Both the position numbers and the translations under genes were made by a program. Source: CAVZCK01 sp963798805 (GTDB lineage: Bacteria; Pseudomonadota; Alphaproteobacteria; Rhizobiales; Rhodomicrobiaceae). Taken from it: a stretch of DNA of 64,000 nt. Below, piece after piece: positions 34,011 through 42,718 of the stretch. The notes under the pieces were generated by a model. It did not search any database. It had not been told where the DNA came from and saw only the letters and a list, made by a program, of their open reading frames with translations. The stretch's first letter is position 1. Every line of letters starts with the position of its first letter. Location of the stretch: NCBI GenBank assembly GCA_963798805.1, contig CAWCVC010000011.1, forward strand, positions 710,438 through 774,437, read 5' to 3'.

Positions 34011-35186
34011 ATGTTCGTTACGTTCTTTCATGAGCTGAAGAAGGAAGGCGTGCCCGTCAGCCTCAGGGAATATCTGTCGCTCATGGAAGTGCTGCAATCC
34101 GACCTCGCCGATAAGCGCGTCGAGGACTTCTATTATCTTGCCCGCACCGCGCTGGTGAAAGACGAGCGCAACCTTGACAAGTTCGACCGCGTCTTCGGCG
34201 CCGTCTTCAAAGGGCTGGAGCTTATCAGCGACGCCGCCACCGTCGAAATCCCGGATGAATGGCTGCGCCTCCTCGCAGAGCGGCTGTTCACCGAGGAGGA
34301 GAAGGCGCAGATCGAAGCGCTCGGCGGCTGGGAAAAGATCATGGAGGAGCTGACGAAGCGCCTTCAGGAGCAGAAAGGGCGCCATCAGGGCGGCTCGAAA
34401 TGGATCGGCACCTCGGGCACGTCGCCTTACGGCGCCTATGGCTACAACCCGGCCGGGATGCGCATCGGCCAGTCGAGCAACCGCAATTTCCGCGCGGTGA
34501 AGGTCTGGGACCGGCGGGAGTTCAAGGACCTCGATGACGCCGTCGAGCTCGGCACGCGCAATATCAAGGTCGCGCTGCGCCGGCTGCGCCAGTTCGCGCG
34601 CCAGGGAGCTGCCGAGGAGCTCGACCTCGACAGCACCATCCGCTCAACCGCCCATGAGGGCTATCTCAATCTGGAATTTCGCCCCGAGCGGCGCAACACC
34701 GTCAAAGTGCTTCTGTTCTTCGACATCGGCGGCTCGATGGACTGGCACATCAAGATTTCGGAGGAGCTGTTCTCAGCCGCACGCTCTGAGTTCAAGCACA
34801 TGGAGTATTTCTACTTCCACAACTGCCTCTATGAGAGCGTCTGGCGCAATAATATGCGCCGCCACGCCGAGCGGGTGCCGACCTGGGAGGTGCTGCACAC
34901 CTATCCGGCGGATTATAAGGTGATCTTCGTCGGCGATGCCTCGATGAGCCCTTACGAGATCGCCATGCCGGGCGGCTCGGTCGAGCATTGGAACGAGGAG
35001 CCCGGCGCCGCCTGGCTGGAGCGCGTCACGCGCATCTATAAGAGCGCGGTCTGGCTCAATCCGGTGGCGGACGATATGTGGTGCTACACGCCGTCGATCG
35101 AGATGATCGGCCAACTGATGGCCGGCCGCATGTTCCCGCTGACGCTGGAAGGTATCGACGGCGCGATGAAGGAGCTGATGCGGTAG
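34011..35186 (+). CDS. CoxE-like vWA-domain protein
   Basis: A 391-aa protein of the CoxE-like vWA family that often works with an AAA+ ATPase of the MoxR type in metal-enzyme maturation. An N-terminal helical part (FVTFFHELKKEGVPVSLREY) is followed by a vWA domain with the metal site in KVLLFFDIGGSMDWHIKI and the second conserved strand KVIFVGDASMSPYEIAMPGG. It is six bases after the long hypothetical gene. No MoxR ATPase or carbon-monoxide dehydrogenase genes are nearby, so the partner is unknown. Confidence 0.85.
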   Translation: MFVTFFHELKKEGVPVSLREYLSLMEVLQSDLADKRVEDFYYLARTALVKDERNLDKFDRVFGAVFKGLELISDAATVEIPDEWLRLLAERLFTEEEKAQIEALGGWEKIMEELTKRLQEQKGRHQGGSKWIGTSGTSPYGAYGYNPAGMRIGQSSNRNFRAVKVWDRREFKDLDDAVELGTRNIKVALRRLRQFARQGAAEELDLDSTIRSTAHEGYLNLEFRPERRNTVKVLLFFDIGGSMDWHIKISEELFSAARSEFKHMEYFYFHNCLYESVWRNNMRRHAERVPTWEVLHTYPADYKVIFVGDASMSPYEIAMPGGSVEHWNEEPGAAWLERVTRIYKSAVWLNPVADDMWCYTPSIEMIGQLMAGRMFPLTLEGIDGAMKELMR

Positions 35187-35204
35187 TCCGGGCGCTAAGC
35201 AATG

Positions 35205-35256
35205 TGTCGTCCCCGGCGGCCGAAGGCCGGACCGGGACCCACTCGCAGGTCAGCAA
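35205..35256. repeat. GTCGTCCC...CCGGGACCCA intergenic palindrome, copy 1
   Basis: GTCGTCCCCGGCGGCCGAAG with GGCCGGACCGGGACCCACTC forms a hairpin 19 bp after the vWA gene. Related sequences with the GGGTCCCGGCTCGGC / GTCTGGGACGAC arrangement occur at 43741-43856. It could stop transcription, but there is no T-run. Confidence 0.55.
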
Positions 35257-35394
35257 ACGCCGTGGCTGGTTGGGAGGCGAGTAGGCCACTGTGTGTCGGG
35301 GCGACGAGAATTGTTGCGATTTCCCAGATGGCTCTGATGCTCCGCTGAACGGGAATTCAGCGATCCCCGCGTCCGCAACATCCGCTGAGTTGCA

Positions 35395-37086
35395 CTATCG
35401 CCCGCCCTCTTCCGGATAGCGCCAGACCCTGCAGGCCAAGCTCGCCAGCCAGTTCTGCCGGGCGGCGATTTCTTCCGCGGTCCACTTTTCCGCGGCGAGC
35501 ACCTTCTCCGTGATCTCTAGACAATCAGCGACGAATTTCTTCTTCTTGGTCTCGAAATCGGCGTTTCCCAATTCGTGGTTCAGCTTCGCTGAGATCAGCG
35601 TCGCATTGCCGAGCCGGTAGATATATTTATCAGCCCCGCCGGGGAATTCGCGCCGGCCGCTCTCCCAGAAATTGTGATAGCGCTTCGGCAGAATATGCTC
35701 GGCGGTAAATTGCTCCGTCTCGCCCCGGAGCAGTTGGTTCGGCGCCAGGTAATCGTTGATCTTGCCAAGAATGTAGCGCACCTGCGCATTGCTGCGCACG
35801 ACCTTGCGCGAGAAGGCGGAATGAAACTGGCTATCGTCTGGATAGAGTGCGCTGAGATATTTCCGGAACACATGCTCCGTATCGACCTTGCCGGTCTCGC
35901 GGATTTCCCGCGCGGCGATGATGAAGGGAGCAAGAACGTTCGAGGCGCTCAGATTGCAGATGGTATTGTAGCGGAAGGTAAAATTCACCAGCATCTGCGT
36001 GAGGTCGAGGAAATTGCGCTTGTCGATCTCGAGCGCCGCAAGCAGGACGATGAAGAGCTGTTCGGGCCGCAGCACGTCGATCGCTTCGATCAGCTCCCGG
36101 ATGACCGGCTGCTCGTCTTGCGGGAAGGTCGCCCAGAATTGGTGGCGGCTGCTGAGCAGCGCGGCATAGGCCTCCGAGGCGTAGCAGACGCTTTCAGCAT
36201 ACCGGACCGCCTCGTCAGGCGCCCTGATCTTCGCCCTGATATCGGCATAGAGGCCGCGCTCGCCGATCATGCCGTTGGTCGACAGCCAATGATGCCGGAT
36301 GAATTTGATGATGCGCTCGCTGCCGAGATTTTCCTCCATCTGCTCCCAATTGCCCTGTACCTCTTCGAGTCGGTCGCGCGAGACGGAAAACAGATGATTC
36401 TTGAGGAGGTCGGCTTCCGAAAGCTCGAGGCCGCGGTCGTTCAGGGTCTCGAACAGCAGAAAGGCGTTGTAGTCGTCCTTCACATCGATGCGGATGACGA
36501 AGACGCGCTCATCGAGGGTGGTGACGATCTCTTTCGCCAGGTCCTCCGGGCTTGTCCCCCCGGCGCAGATCTCGCCGATACGGCGATGCATGAAGCAGAA
36601 ACAGTCGCCCAAGAGACGGTTGGACGGCGAGAGCGTCTCGTCCTGGAGGCGCTTGCGCATCTCCGCATATGACGGGCTCAGCGAGACATAGTCGTCGTAG
36701 AAGGACTTGTCGGTGGTGTTGAGGACGAGACGAGGCGCAAAAAGCCGTTTCTCGCCACCGGACTTGCCGGGCGCGGCATTCTCGACCGTCACGCCCGACG
36801 CATTCAGATGGCTGCGCAGGGCGGCAAGGAGCACGGCCGTCGTGATCAGCCGCTGCTGGCCGTCGATGACCACGAGCGTCGGCGCCTGACCGTTCTTGAT
36901 GACGATCGAGCCGAGGAAATATTCCGGCGTCGCGCCCATGAAGGTCTTGGCGATATCCGACCAGAACGCACCGAACTGGCTCTCGTCCCAGGCATAGTTG
37001 CGCTGATAGGGTGGCACGACATAGGTGTCCCCGAGCCGCAGGATGCTCCCGAGCGAAATCACTTGGCTGGAAATCGACGTCGTCAT
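35395..37086 (-). CDS. DUF262/DUF1524 protein, GmrSD-like type IV restriction enzyme
   Basis: A 563-aa single-chain member of the GmrSD/ParB-N-like defence family. N-terminal DUF262 (GmrS part, nucleotide-dependent): VVPPYQRNYAWDESQFGAFW and LVVIDGQQRLITTAVLLAAL, the IDGQQR loop being diagnostic. C-terminal DUF1524 (GmrD nuclease): AEHILPKRYHNFWES with the HNH histidine, and GNATLISAKLNHELGNADFE containing the last catalytic residues. All motifs of an active nuclease are visible. It stands alone. The family is thought to cut modified phage DNA; the modification recognised is unknown. Confidence 0.85.
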   Translation of the reverse strand: MTTSISSQVISLGSILRLGDTYVVPPYQRNYAWDESQFGAFWSDIAKTFMGATPEYFLGSIVIKNGQAPTLVVIDGQQRLITTAVLLAALRSHLNASGVTVENAAPGKSGGEKRLFAPRLVLNTTDKSFYDDYVSLSPSYAEMRKRLQDETLSPSNRLLGDCFCFMHRRIGEICAGGTSPEDLAKEIVTTLDERVFVIRIDVKDDYNAFLLFETLNDRGLELSEADLLKNHLFSVSRDRLEEVQGNWEQMEENLGSERIIKFIRHHWLSTNGMIGERGLYADIRAKIRAPDEAVRYAESVCYASEAYAALLSSRHQFWATFPQDEQPVIRELIEAIDVLRPEQLFIVLLAALEIDKRNFLDLTQMLVNFTFRYNTICNLSASNVLAPFIIAAREIRETGKVDTEHVFRKYLSALYPDDSQFHSAFSRKVVRSNAQVRYILGKINDYLAPNQLLRGETEQFTAEHILPKRYHNFWESGRREFPGGADKYIYRLGNATLISAKLNHELGNADFETKKKKFVADCLEITEKVLAAEKWTAEEIAARQNWLASLACRVWRYPEEGGR

Positions 37087-37302
37087 TATCGACAATTCTA
37101 TCAAAAAGAAACGAATAAAAAGATCCGACGAAGGGATGGCTCGCCTTCACCGCCGAGGGGGAACGCAGCAGCGCCTGAGCGCCGCTTTCACGATCCTTCT
37201 CGGTCAACCGGGCGAGTTCTATACAGCGGAATTGTGAACGAGGCGAGATCGATCGCGCAATGATAAAGCGCACGGCCGACGAAGGGAGGGGAAGACCCGT
37301 GT

Positions 37303-38094
37303 CTACTTTTTCGAAAGCTGCGCCAGCGCGACCACCGCCAGCGCGCGAAGGGCCTGGTGCGGCATCTCCCCGGCGATGACGAAGCGAAGCTCCTTGGCGC
37401 TCCAGCTGATGGTGTTCACATCGCCGAACTGGCCCGGCGACATCGACATGTCGAGGCCGCCCGCGCTGATATAGAGCGCGACCAGCGGATCGTTTTTGCC
37501 GCCGAGATAGGCGAGCTGCATCACCTTGTTGCCGCGATAGGAGAGCATCTGGCCGCGCACGAACTTCAGCCCTTGCGAGGAGAAATCCGGCAGGATGGCC
37601 GCGTTCGAGATCTGGGCGAGCTGGAACTTCACCATGTCAGGGTTGGCCTGGCTCTCCGGGCTGACTCGCATGGCCTCCCTGGTGAAGTAGGAATGGAATT
37701 CGGCGATGTCGCCCGGCCAATTGGTCGGCGGCAATTGCACGAGCTCCTTGGTCTTGCCCGGAAACAGGCCGGAATAATAGCCGCCGGTCACGCCCACCGA
37801 GGCGCCGATCAGGAAAAGCAGTCCCGCTGTCCCCAAGGTCAGGACCGGATAGCCGGCGAAGCTGCCGGCGCTGATCGAGCGCCGCGGGCGGGGCGATTTC
37901 GGGTTGAGGCTCACGCCTTCGCGGAGCAGCGCACCGAACGTGTCGAGAAGCTGGGCCTGGGTCTGCTGCAGGCGGCTGACGCGATAAGCAAGCTCCTGGT
38001 CGTCGCGCAGCATGCCGCCGACAACCGCGGCCTGCGGCTTGTCGAGCTGGCCGTCGACATAGGCCATGAGCAGCTCATCGCTCAGATTGATCAT
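37303..38094 (-). CDS. transmembrane anti-sigma factor
   Basis: A 263-aa protein. The N-terminal 45 residues resemble an anti-sigma domain (ELLMAYVDGQLDKPQAAVVG), though the zinc-binding HxxxCxxC is absent. One helix (TLGTAGLLFLIGASVGVTG) at about residue 85 anchors a periplasmic domain ending in VALAQLSKK. It is encoded four bases inside the stop of the sigma gene upstream (ATGA overlap), the standard arrangement of a sigma/anti-sigma pair. The signal sensed is unknown. Confidence 0.82.
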   Translation of the reverse strand: MINLSDELLMAYVDGQLDKPQAAVVGGMLRDDQELAYRVSRLQQTQAQLLDTFGALLREGVSLNPKSPRPRRSISAGSFAGYPVLTLGTAGLLFLIGASVGVTGGYYSGLFPGKTKELVQLPPTNWPGDIAEFHSYFTREAMRVSPESQANPDMVKFQLAQISNAAILPDFSSQGLKFVRGQMLSYRGNKVMQLAYLGGKNDPLVALYISAGGLDMSMSPGQFGDVNTISWSAKELRFVIAGEMPHQALRALAVVALAQLSKK

Positions 38095-38663
38095 GCGGCG
38101 CGCTCCCTGCCATGCGGACCCGGCGCATCGTGGCGCGGCCGGGGCGACATCTCCGGCGCATAGCGCGAGCGGTCATAGCCGGCGGACTGGCCGAGCGCGG
38201 CATAGCAGTTCGCCAGGCGCGTGATAATGGTCGAGACCGGCACCTCGAAGATTTCGGCGGCCTCGTCATAGGAGAGGCGCTCGCCATAGACCAGATGCAG
38301 CGCACCGCGCTGCTGCGGGCTGAGCGCCGCAAGCTGCATGGCGAAACGCGCGGAGGCGCCGCCGTCACTGATGCGGCTGCGTGGCTGGAACAGGCGCGGG
38401 TCCGTATCCGGCGCGCGGCTCGCGGCGCCACCATTCATGCGGCCCGCCCAGATCCGATGCATCTGCATGAAGGCCCAGAGCGGCAGCGGCATATGTCCGC
38501 GTTCCTTGGCCATGCGGGCGAGGATGTAGCTGCGCGTCGCCTTGACGAGGGCCTGACATTTGGCATCTGAGCCCGTCAGCGCCCCCGCGAAGGATTTCAG
38601 GCGCGGCATCATCAGCCCAAGCTCGGAATTGATTTGCGATTTCTGATCAACGACGTAGCCCAT
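38091..38663 (-). CDS. ECF-type sigma factor with eroded region 2
   Basis: A 190-aa protein whose C-terminal part is a normal sigma region 4: QLAALSPQQRGALHLVYGER and LSYDEAAEIFEVPVSTIITR. The first part aligns in length with region 2 but lacks the acidic DADDLVQATF-type core: the equivalent stretch reads ALTGSDAKCQALVKATRS, with no strong -10-recognition helix. It is coupled to its anti-sigma gene. The start is ATG 38663; GTG 38675 is possible. Such proteins may use a non-standard partner or be diverging. Confidence 0.78.
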   Translation of the reverse strand: MGYVVDQKSQINSELGLMMPRLKSFAGALTGSDAKCQALVKATRSYILARMAKERGHMPLPLWAFMQMHRIWAGRMNGGAASRAPDTDPRLFQPRSRISDGGASARFAMQLAALSPQQRGALHLVYGERLSYDEAAEIFEVPVSTIITRLANCYAALGQSAGYDRSRYAPEMSPRPRHDAPGPHGRERAA

Positions 38664-38911
38664 GACCCGGCTCACTCACTTCGACTTCAGCACAATGATA
38701 TGATCCCTTTTACCGTTCATCGCAGAAAAGGGTTTACGGCTGGTGAATATGCAGCCCAAAGTAGAACGGAAATTTATTTTTCCTTGCCGGACGCTGCGCC
38801 GGCGGATGCCGGGCCGTCCGCGATCGCGGTTTCAAGCCCGTCCCGATCCTGGCTATAATGATCGCAACCGCCCGTCTCCCGTCCGCTCCGGCATTCCCGT
38901 GAGGTCTGGCC

Positions 38912-40453
38912 ATGAACCTGGCTGAATGGCTCCTGCGTACCGCCCGGCTCGTGCCCGACCGCCCGGCGCTCCTCAGCGGGGACCGGATCGTCGCGGACTA
39001 TAGAGCGTTCGCCGGCAGCGCCGCGCGGACCGCCGGCGCCTTCCGCGAGCGCTTCGGCGTCATGCCCGGCGACCGCGTTGTGCTGTTCATGCCCAACCAG
39101 CCGGCCTATCTGGAGATTTTCTATGCCACCTGGTTTGCCGGGGGTGCAGTCGTCCCGATCAATTACAAGCTGCATCCGAAAGAGGCCGCCTGGATCATCG
39201 AAAATGCCGGGGCAAAGCTCGTCTTCGCGTCCGAAGAGATGAGCCAGGCGCTGGCCGAAAGCCTGCCGACTTCATCGCGGCTGATTGTCGTTCCGGGCGC
39301 GGAATTCGCCGCGCTGCGCGAAACCGAGCCGATGGCCGCCCCGGCCCCACGGGGCCGCGACGACCTCGCCTGGCTGTTCTACACCTCCGGCACGACGGGC
39401 AAGCCGAAAGGCGTGATGATCTCGAACGGCAACATCCACGCCATGGCTTTTGCCTATTTTGTCGATGTCGACGAGGTGAAGCCGGACGACGCGGCGCTCT
39501 ACGCCGCGCCGATGTCTCACGGGGCGGGGCTTTACAATTTCATGCATGTGCTGCGCGGTGCGCGCCATGTCGTGCCGGAGTCGGGCGGCTTCGATCCGGC
39601 GGAAATCCTGGACCTCGGCCGGAGGCTCGGCGGCATATCGATGTTCGCTGCGCCGACCATGGTGCGCCGCATTGTCGATCGCGCCAACGCGAGTGGCGAG
39701 ACGGGAGAGGGGCTGCGCAGCATCGTCTATGGCGGCGGCCCAATGTATGTCGCCGATATTGAAGAGGCGGTCAGCGTCATGGGGCCGCGCTTCATCCAGA
39801 TCTACGGCCAGGGCGAAAGCCCCATGACCATTACGGCGCTGTCGCGCGCGCTGGTTGCCGACCGGACGCATCCGCGCTGGCGCGAGCGGCTCGGCTCCGT
39901 CGGTGTCGCACAATCCTGTGTCGAGCTTCGCATCGCCGACGCCGAGGGGCGATCTATGCCGCCCGGTGAGACGGGCGAGATCCTGGTGCGCGGCGCCTCC
40001 GTTATGCTTGGCTATTGGCGCAATGAGGAGGCGACCGCCTCGACCCTGCGCGATGGCTGGCTGTGGACCGGCGATGTCGGGGCGATGGATGATGACGGTT
40101 TCCTGATGCTGAAGGACCGCTCGAAGGACGTGATCATCTCCGGCGGCACCAATATCTATCCGCGCGAGGTCGAGGAGGCCTTGCTGCTGCATCCTTCGGT
40201 CGCCGAGGTCTCGGTCGTCGGCCGGCCGAGCGCCGAATGGGGCGAGGATGTCGTTGCCTTCGTCGTCACCGCGCCGGGCGCGCCACTCGATGAAGCCGAA
40301 CTCGACCGCTATTGCCAAGCGCATATTGCGCGCTTCAAGCGTCCGAAAGCCTATTTCGCAATGACCGAGCTGCCGAAGAATAATTACGGCAAGGTGCTCA
40401 AGACCGAGCTGCGCGTGCGGTTCGCGGCGACAGGAAAACTTAAGGAGAGCTGA
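38912..40453 (+). CDS. acyl-CoA synthetase / AMP-dependent ligase
   Basis: A 513-aa member of the adenylate-forming family that activates a carboxylic acid with ATP and CoA. A3 loop LFYTSGTTGKPKGVMISNGN; A5 YGQGESP; A7 GWLWTGDVGAMDDDGFLMLK; A8 with the hinge DRSKDVIISGGTNIYPREVE; and A10 catalytic Lys in PKNNYGKVLKTELR. The substrate is not readable. The next gene, three bases downstream, is a 3-hydroxybutyrate dehydrogenase, so the pair may serve short-chain hydroxy- or keto-acid activation. Confidence 0.9.
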   Translation: MNLAEWLLRTARLVPDRPALLSGDRIVADYRAFAGSAARTAGAFRERFGVMPGDRVVLFMPNQPAYLEIFYATWFAGGAVVPINYKLHPKEAAWIIENAGAKLVFASEEMSQALAESLPTSSRLIVVPGAEFAALRETEPMAAPAPRGRDDLAWLFYTSGTTGKPKGVMISNGNIHAMAFAYFVDVDEVKPDDAALYAAPMSHGAGLYNFMHVLRGARHVVPESGGFDPAEILDLGRRLGGISMFAAPTMVRRIVDRANASGETGEGLRSIVYGGGPMYVADIEEAVSVMGPRFIQIYGQGESPMTITALSRALVADRTHPRWRERLGSVGVAQSCVELRIADAEGRSMPPGETGEILVRGASVMLGYWRNEEATASTLRDGWLWTGDVGAMDDDGFLMLKDRSKDVIISGGTNIYPREVEEALLLHPSVAEVSVVGRPSAEWGEDVVAFVVTAPGAPLDEAELDRYCQAHIARFKRPKAYFAMTELPKNNYGKVLKTELRVRFAATGKLKES

Positions 40454-40455
40454 CG

Positions 40456-41265
40456 ATGCAAAGCCGATTTCTGGAAGGAAAAACCGCTCTGGTGACGGGC
40501 TCGGTCCAGGGCATCGGCCTCGCCATTGCCCGGGCGCTCGCCTCGGCGGGCGCGCGGATCGCTGTGCATGGGCTGGCGACGCCGGAGCAGGCAGCTGCCG
40601 CCGTGGCCGAAATCCATGCTGCCGGGGCCGAGGACACCCACTTTTTCGACGCCGATATGCGTGACCCGAACGCGATCGATCGGATGATGGATATCGTCGC
40701 CGAATGGGGCGGGGCGGATATTCTCGTCAACAATGCCGGTGTGCAAAAGACCGTCAGCCTTGCCGAAGCCGATCGCGAGACCTGGGACACCGTCCTCTCG
40801 ATCAATCTGTCCGGCGCTTTCCACACCATGCGCTGCGCGCTTCCGGAGATGGCGAAGCGCGGCTATGGCCGCGTCGTCAACATCGCCTCGGTGCACGGGC
40901 TCGTCGCCTCGATAAACAAAGCGCCTTACGTCGCCTCGAAATTCGGCCTCGTCGGCTTGTCGCGCGTCGCCGCCCTCGAATATGCCTCCGCCGGCTCGCG
41001 CGAGACTGGCGGGGTGACGGTGAACTGCATCTGTCCCGGCTGGACCGAAACCGCGATCATCGAGCCGCAGATTCAGGCCCGTGCCGCCGAACTCGGCGGC
41101 AATCGCGAGGCAGGCATCGCCGGCCTCCTTGCCGAGAAGCAGCCGAGCCGGCGCACCTCGCGGCCCGAGGAAATCGCCGAAGTGGTGCTGTGGCTGGCAA
41201 GCCCCGTCGCGCACAACATTACCGGCATTTCGATCCCGGTCGACGGCGGCTGGACGACGCAATAG
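40456..41265 (+). CDS. bdhA: 3-hydroxybutyrate dehydrogenase, SDR family
   Basis: A 269-aa short-chain dehydrogenase interconverting (R)-3-hydroxybutyrate and acetoacetate. Cofactor loop ALVTGSVQGIGLAIARALAS, NNAG core, and the catalytic SASVHG...YVASK region visible as NIASVHGLVASINKAPYVAS. The characteristic ending CICPGWTETAIIEPQIQARA and VDGGWTTQ matches bacterial BdhA. It is separated from the ligase by three bases, indicating one operon. Confidence 0.88.
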   Translation: MQSRFLEGKTALVTGSVQGIGLAIARALASAGARIAVHGLATPEQAAAAVAEIHAAGAEDTHFFDADMRDPNAIDRMMDIVAEWGGADILVNNAGVQKTVSLAEADRETWDTVLSINLSGAFHTMRCALPEMAKRGYGRVVNIASVHGLVASINKAPYVASKFGLVGLSRVAALEYASAGSRETGGVTVNCICPGWTETAIIEPQIQARAAELGGNREAGIAGLLAEKQPSRRTSRPEEIAEVVLWLASPVAHNITGISIPVDGGWTTQ

Positions 41266-41382
41266 CCGGCCTGCGCCGCTCGGCCCAACCCCCGCAAAGC
41301 TCGCCGCGCGGCGACAGCGCACCGCAAGCCGGGCATGGCATTTTCCGTTGCCAGCGAAAGGCTGACATTTGTAAAGGGAGCC

Positions 41383-42124
41383 ATGCCCGCCATCATCCGG
41401 CCCGTTACGGCTTTGCTCATGAGCGCCGCGATCGTGCTTGCGGCGAACGGACTCGAAGGCGTGCTGCTGCCGCTGCGCGGCGCCATCCAAGGTTTCAGCG
41501 AGATCGAAATCGGCCTGATCGGATCGGCCTATTTCGCCGGGCTCACCGCCGGTTGCCTGATCGGACCGCGCGTAATCGCCCGCGTCGGCCATATCCGCAC
41601 CTTCTCGGTGTTCACCGCCATCGCAACCATCTCGCCGCTGATCGAGGCGATGCTGCCCACGCCGCCGCTCTGGTGGGTGGTCCGCGGACTGACCGGCATG
41701 TGCTTTGCCGCGATCATGAATGTCGTCGAGAGCTGGCTCACGAGCGTGGCGTCAAACGCCAATCGAGGGCAGGTGATGAGCGTCTATGCGATGATCAATT
41801 TCGGCGCGCTGACGGCCGGGCAGCAACTCATCAATTTGGCGTCGCCGGACAATTTCCGCCTGTTTTCGCTCGACGCCATCCTCTGCTCGCTGGCTGCGGT
41901 GCCGCTTGCCCTCACCCTGTCGCCTTCACCGGCGACGCCGATGCGGCCCCGCCTGCAGCTCGATCAGATCTATAAAGTCTCGCCGGCAGCAGCGCGCGCC
42001 GCTGCCGCCGGCGGAGCGTGTCGTCTATGAGGAGTTGCCGAAGAGCACCACCCCAGCGCCCTTCGAGCTGACACTGCCGGAGGCCCACGCAAGCAAGGAG
42101 AGCGAAGAAGCGCTGACGGATTAA
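41383..42124 (+). pseudogene. MFS transporter with internal deletion and frameshift
   Basis: The first 200 residues are the first half of a major facilitator protein: LLMSAAIVLAANGLEGVLLP, GLIGSAYFAGLTAGCLIGPR and the loop ARVGHIRTFSVFTAIATISP, plus TM4-6. After ATPMRPRLQLDQIYKVSPAA the frame shifts and only the last 30 residues of the C-terminal tail remain (RVVYEELPKSTTPAPFEL). About six helices, roughly 600 bp, are missing, with the junction in GCCGGCAGCAGCGCGCGCCG near 41985-42003. ATG 41383 has an AAAGGGAG site. Confidence 0.75.
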
Positions 42125-42191
42125 GCGAGCGTCAGGCCAAGGCGCGAGAGGCCGGATGCGGGGAACCGTAAGCCTTCGGACTGGTTTCGTG

Positions 42192-42269
42192 CTCGTGGAG
42201 CGAATTTGACATTTGAGCCCCGCCTGCCGCAAGTCCGTAGTCAAATGTCAAATTCAAAAACTCCACGAG
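42192..42269. repeat. palindromic miniature repeat, copy 2 (GAATTTGAC family)
   Basis: Arms CTCGTGGAGCGAATTTGACA at 42192 and TCAAATGTCAAATTCAAAAA at 42241, ending CTCCACGAG. It shares the stem and the CGCCTGCCGC inner sequence with the copy at 24019-24105. The shared nature argues for mobility or recombination of a miniature element. Confidence 0.8.
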
Positions 42270-42282
42270 AATCAGAAAGTTG

Positions 42283-42359
42283 CTAGTGGTACTTTAATTC
42301 TAACACTCGCAAGAGTGCTCGCCGTGGGTGGGATGCGAGTGTTAGAATTGAACCACTAG
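42283..42359. repeat. palindromic miniature repeat (TAATTCTAACACTCGC type)
   Basis: Outer CTAGTGG (42283) and CCACTAG (42353-42359) and inner arms AATTCTAACACTCGC with GCGAGTGTTAGAATT. The stem is 15 bp of perfect pairing and the loop about 20 nt. It lies directly after copy 2 of the other family, so the two form an array. Confidence 0.78.
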
Positions 42360-42463
42360 TGCACTGACGCATTCACTTCGTTCATGCGCTCGCGCACTAG
42401 CTTTTGCGTTGCATCAATTTTTCCAAACTCCGGCTGGAGCCTCCGTTTGGATCGGTGCACTAG
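42355..42463. repeat. palindromic element with CTAGTGCAC ends
   Basis: CTAGTGCAC (42355-42363) and GTGCACTAG (42455-42463) flank 90 bp with further internal symmetry, including CCAAAC...GTTTGG at 42423-42450. It shares the CTAG of the preceding element. Together with the two preceding elements it makes a nearly continuous 270-bp array. Confidence 0.65.
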
Positions 42464-42532
42464 GGTATCAGCCAGCGGCATCGAATTTCGCCGTGAGGCT
42501 TTGACCGACATTGTTGTTTGAGAGAGAACCAC

Positions 42533-42718
42533 ATGCCGTATCGACCGAGCTTCGTTATTTGGCTGATGTCCACCTTGCTTGCGGCCGTCATTCTCCTGAC
42601 GACCTACACGAATGTCACCGTGCCGGTGTTCACGCCGCTGATCGACGGGCACATTTTCGAGGCCCTGCTTATTGCCTATGTTATGCTTTGGCTGGGTACG
42701 GTGTTTGCGACTTTGTAG
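42533..42718 (+). CDS. small two-helix membrane protein
   Basis: A 61-aa protein with two hydrophobic segments (FVIWLMSTLLAAVILLTTY and ALLIAYVMLWLGTVFATL) and a short middle rich in Val/Thr/Pro. ATG 42533 has a GAGAGAACC site. Its end overlaps 38 nt with the convergent xerC. No family recognised. Confidence 0.6.
   Translation: MPYRPSFVIWLMSTLLAAVILLTTYTNVTVPVFTPLIDGHIFEALLIAYVMLWLGTVFATL

Noticed and set aside
40704..41975. 423-aa plus frame across the bdhA-MFS boundary
   Set aside because: Arg/Ala-rich out-of-frame reading of two real genes.
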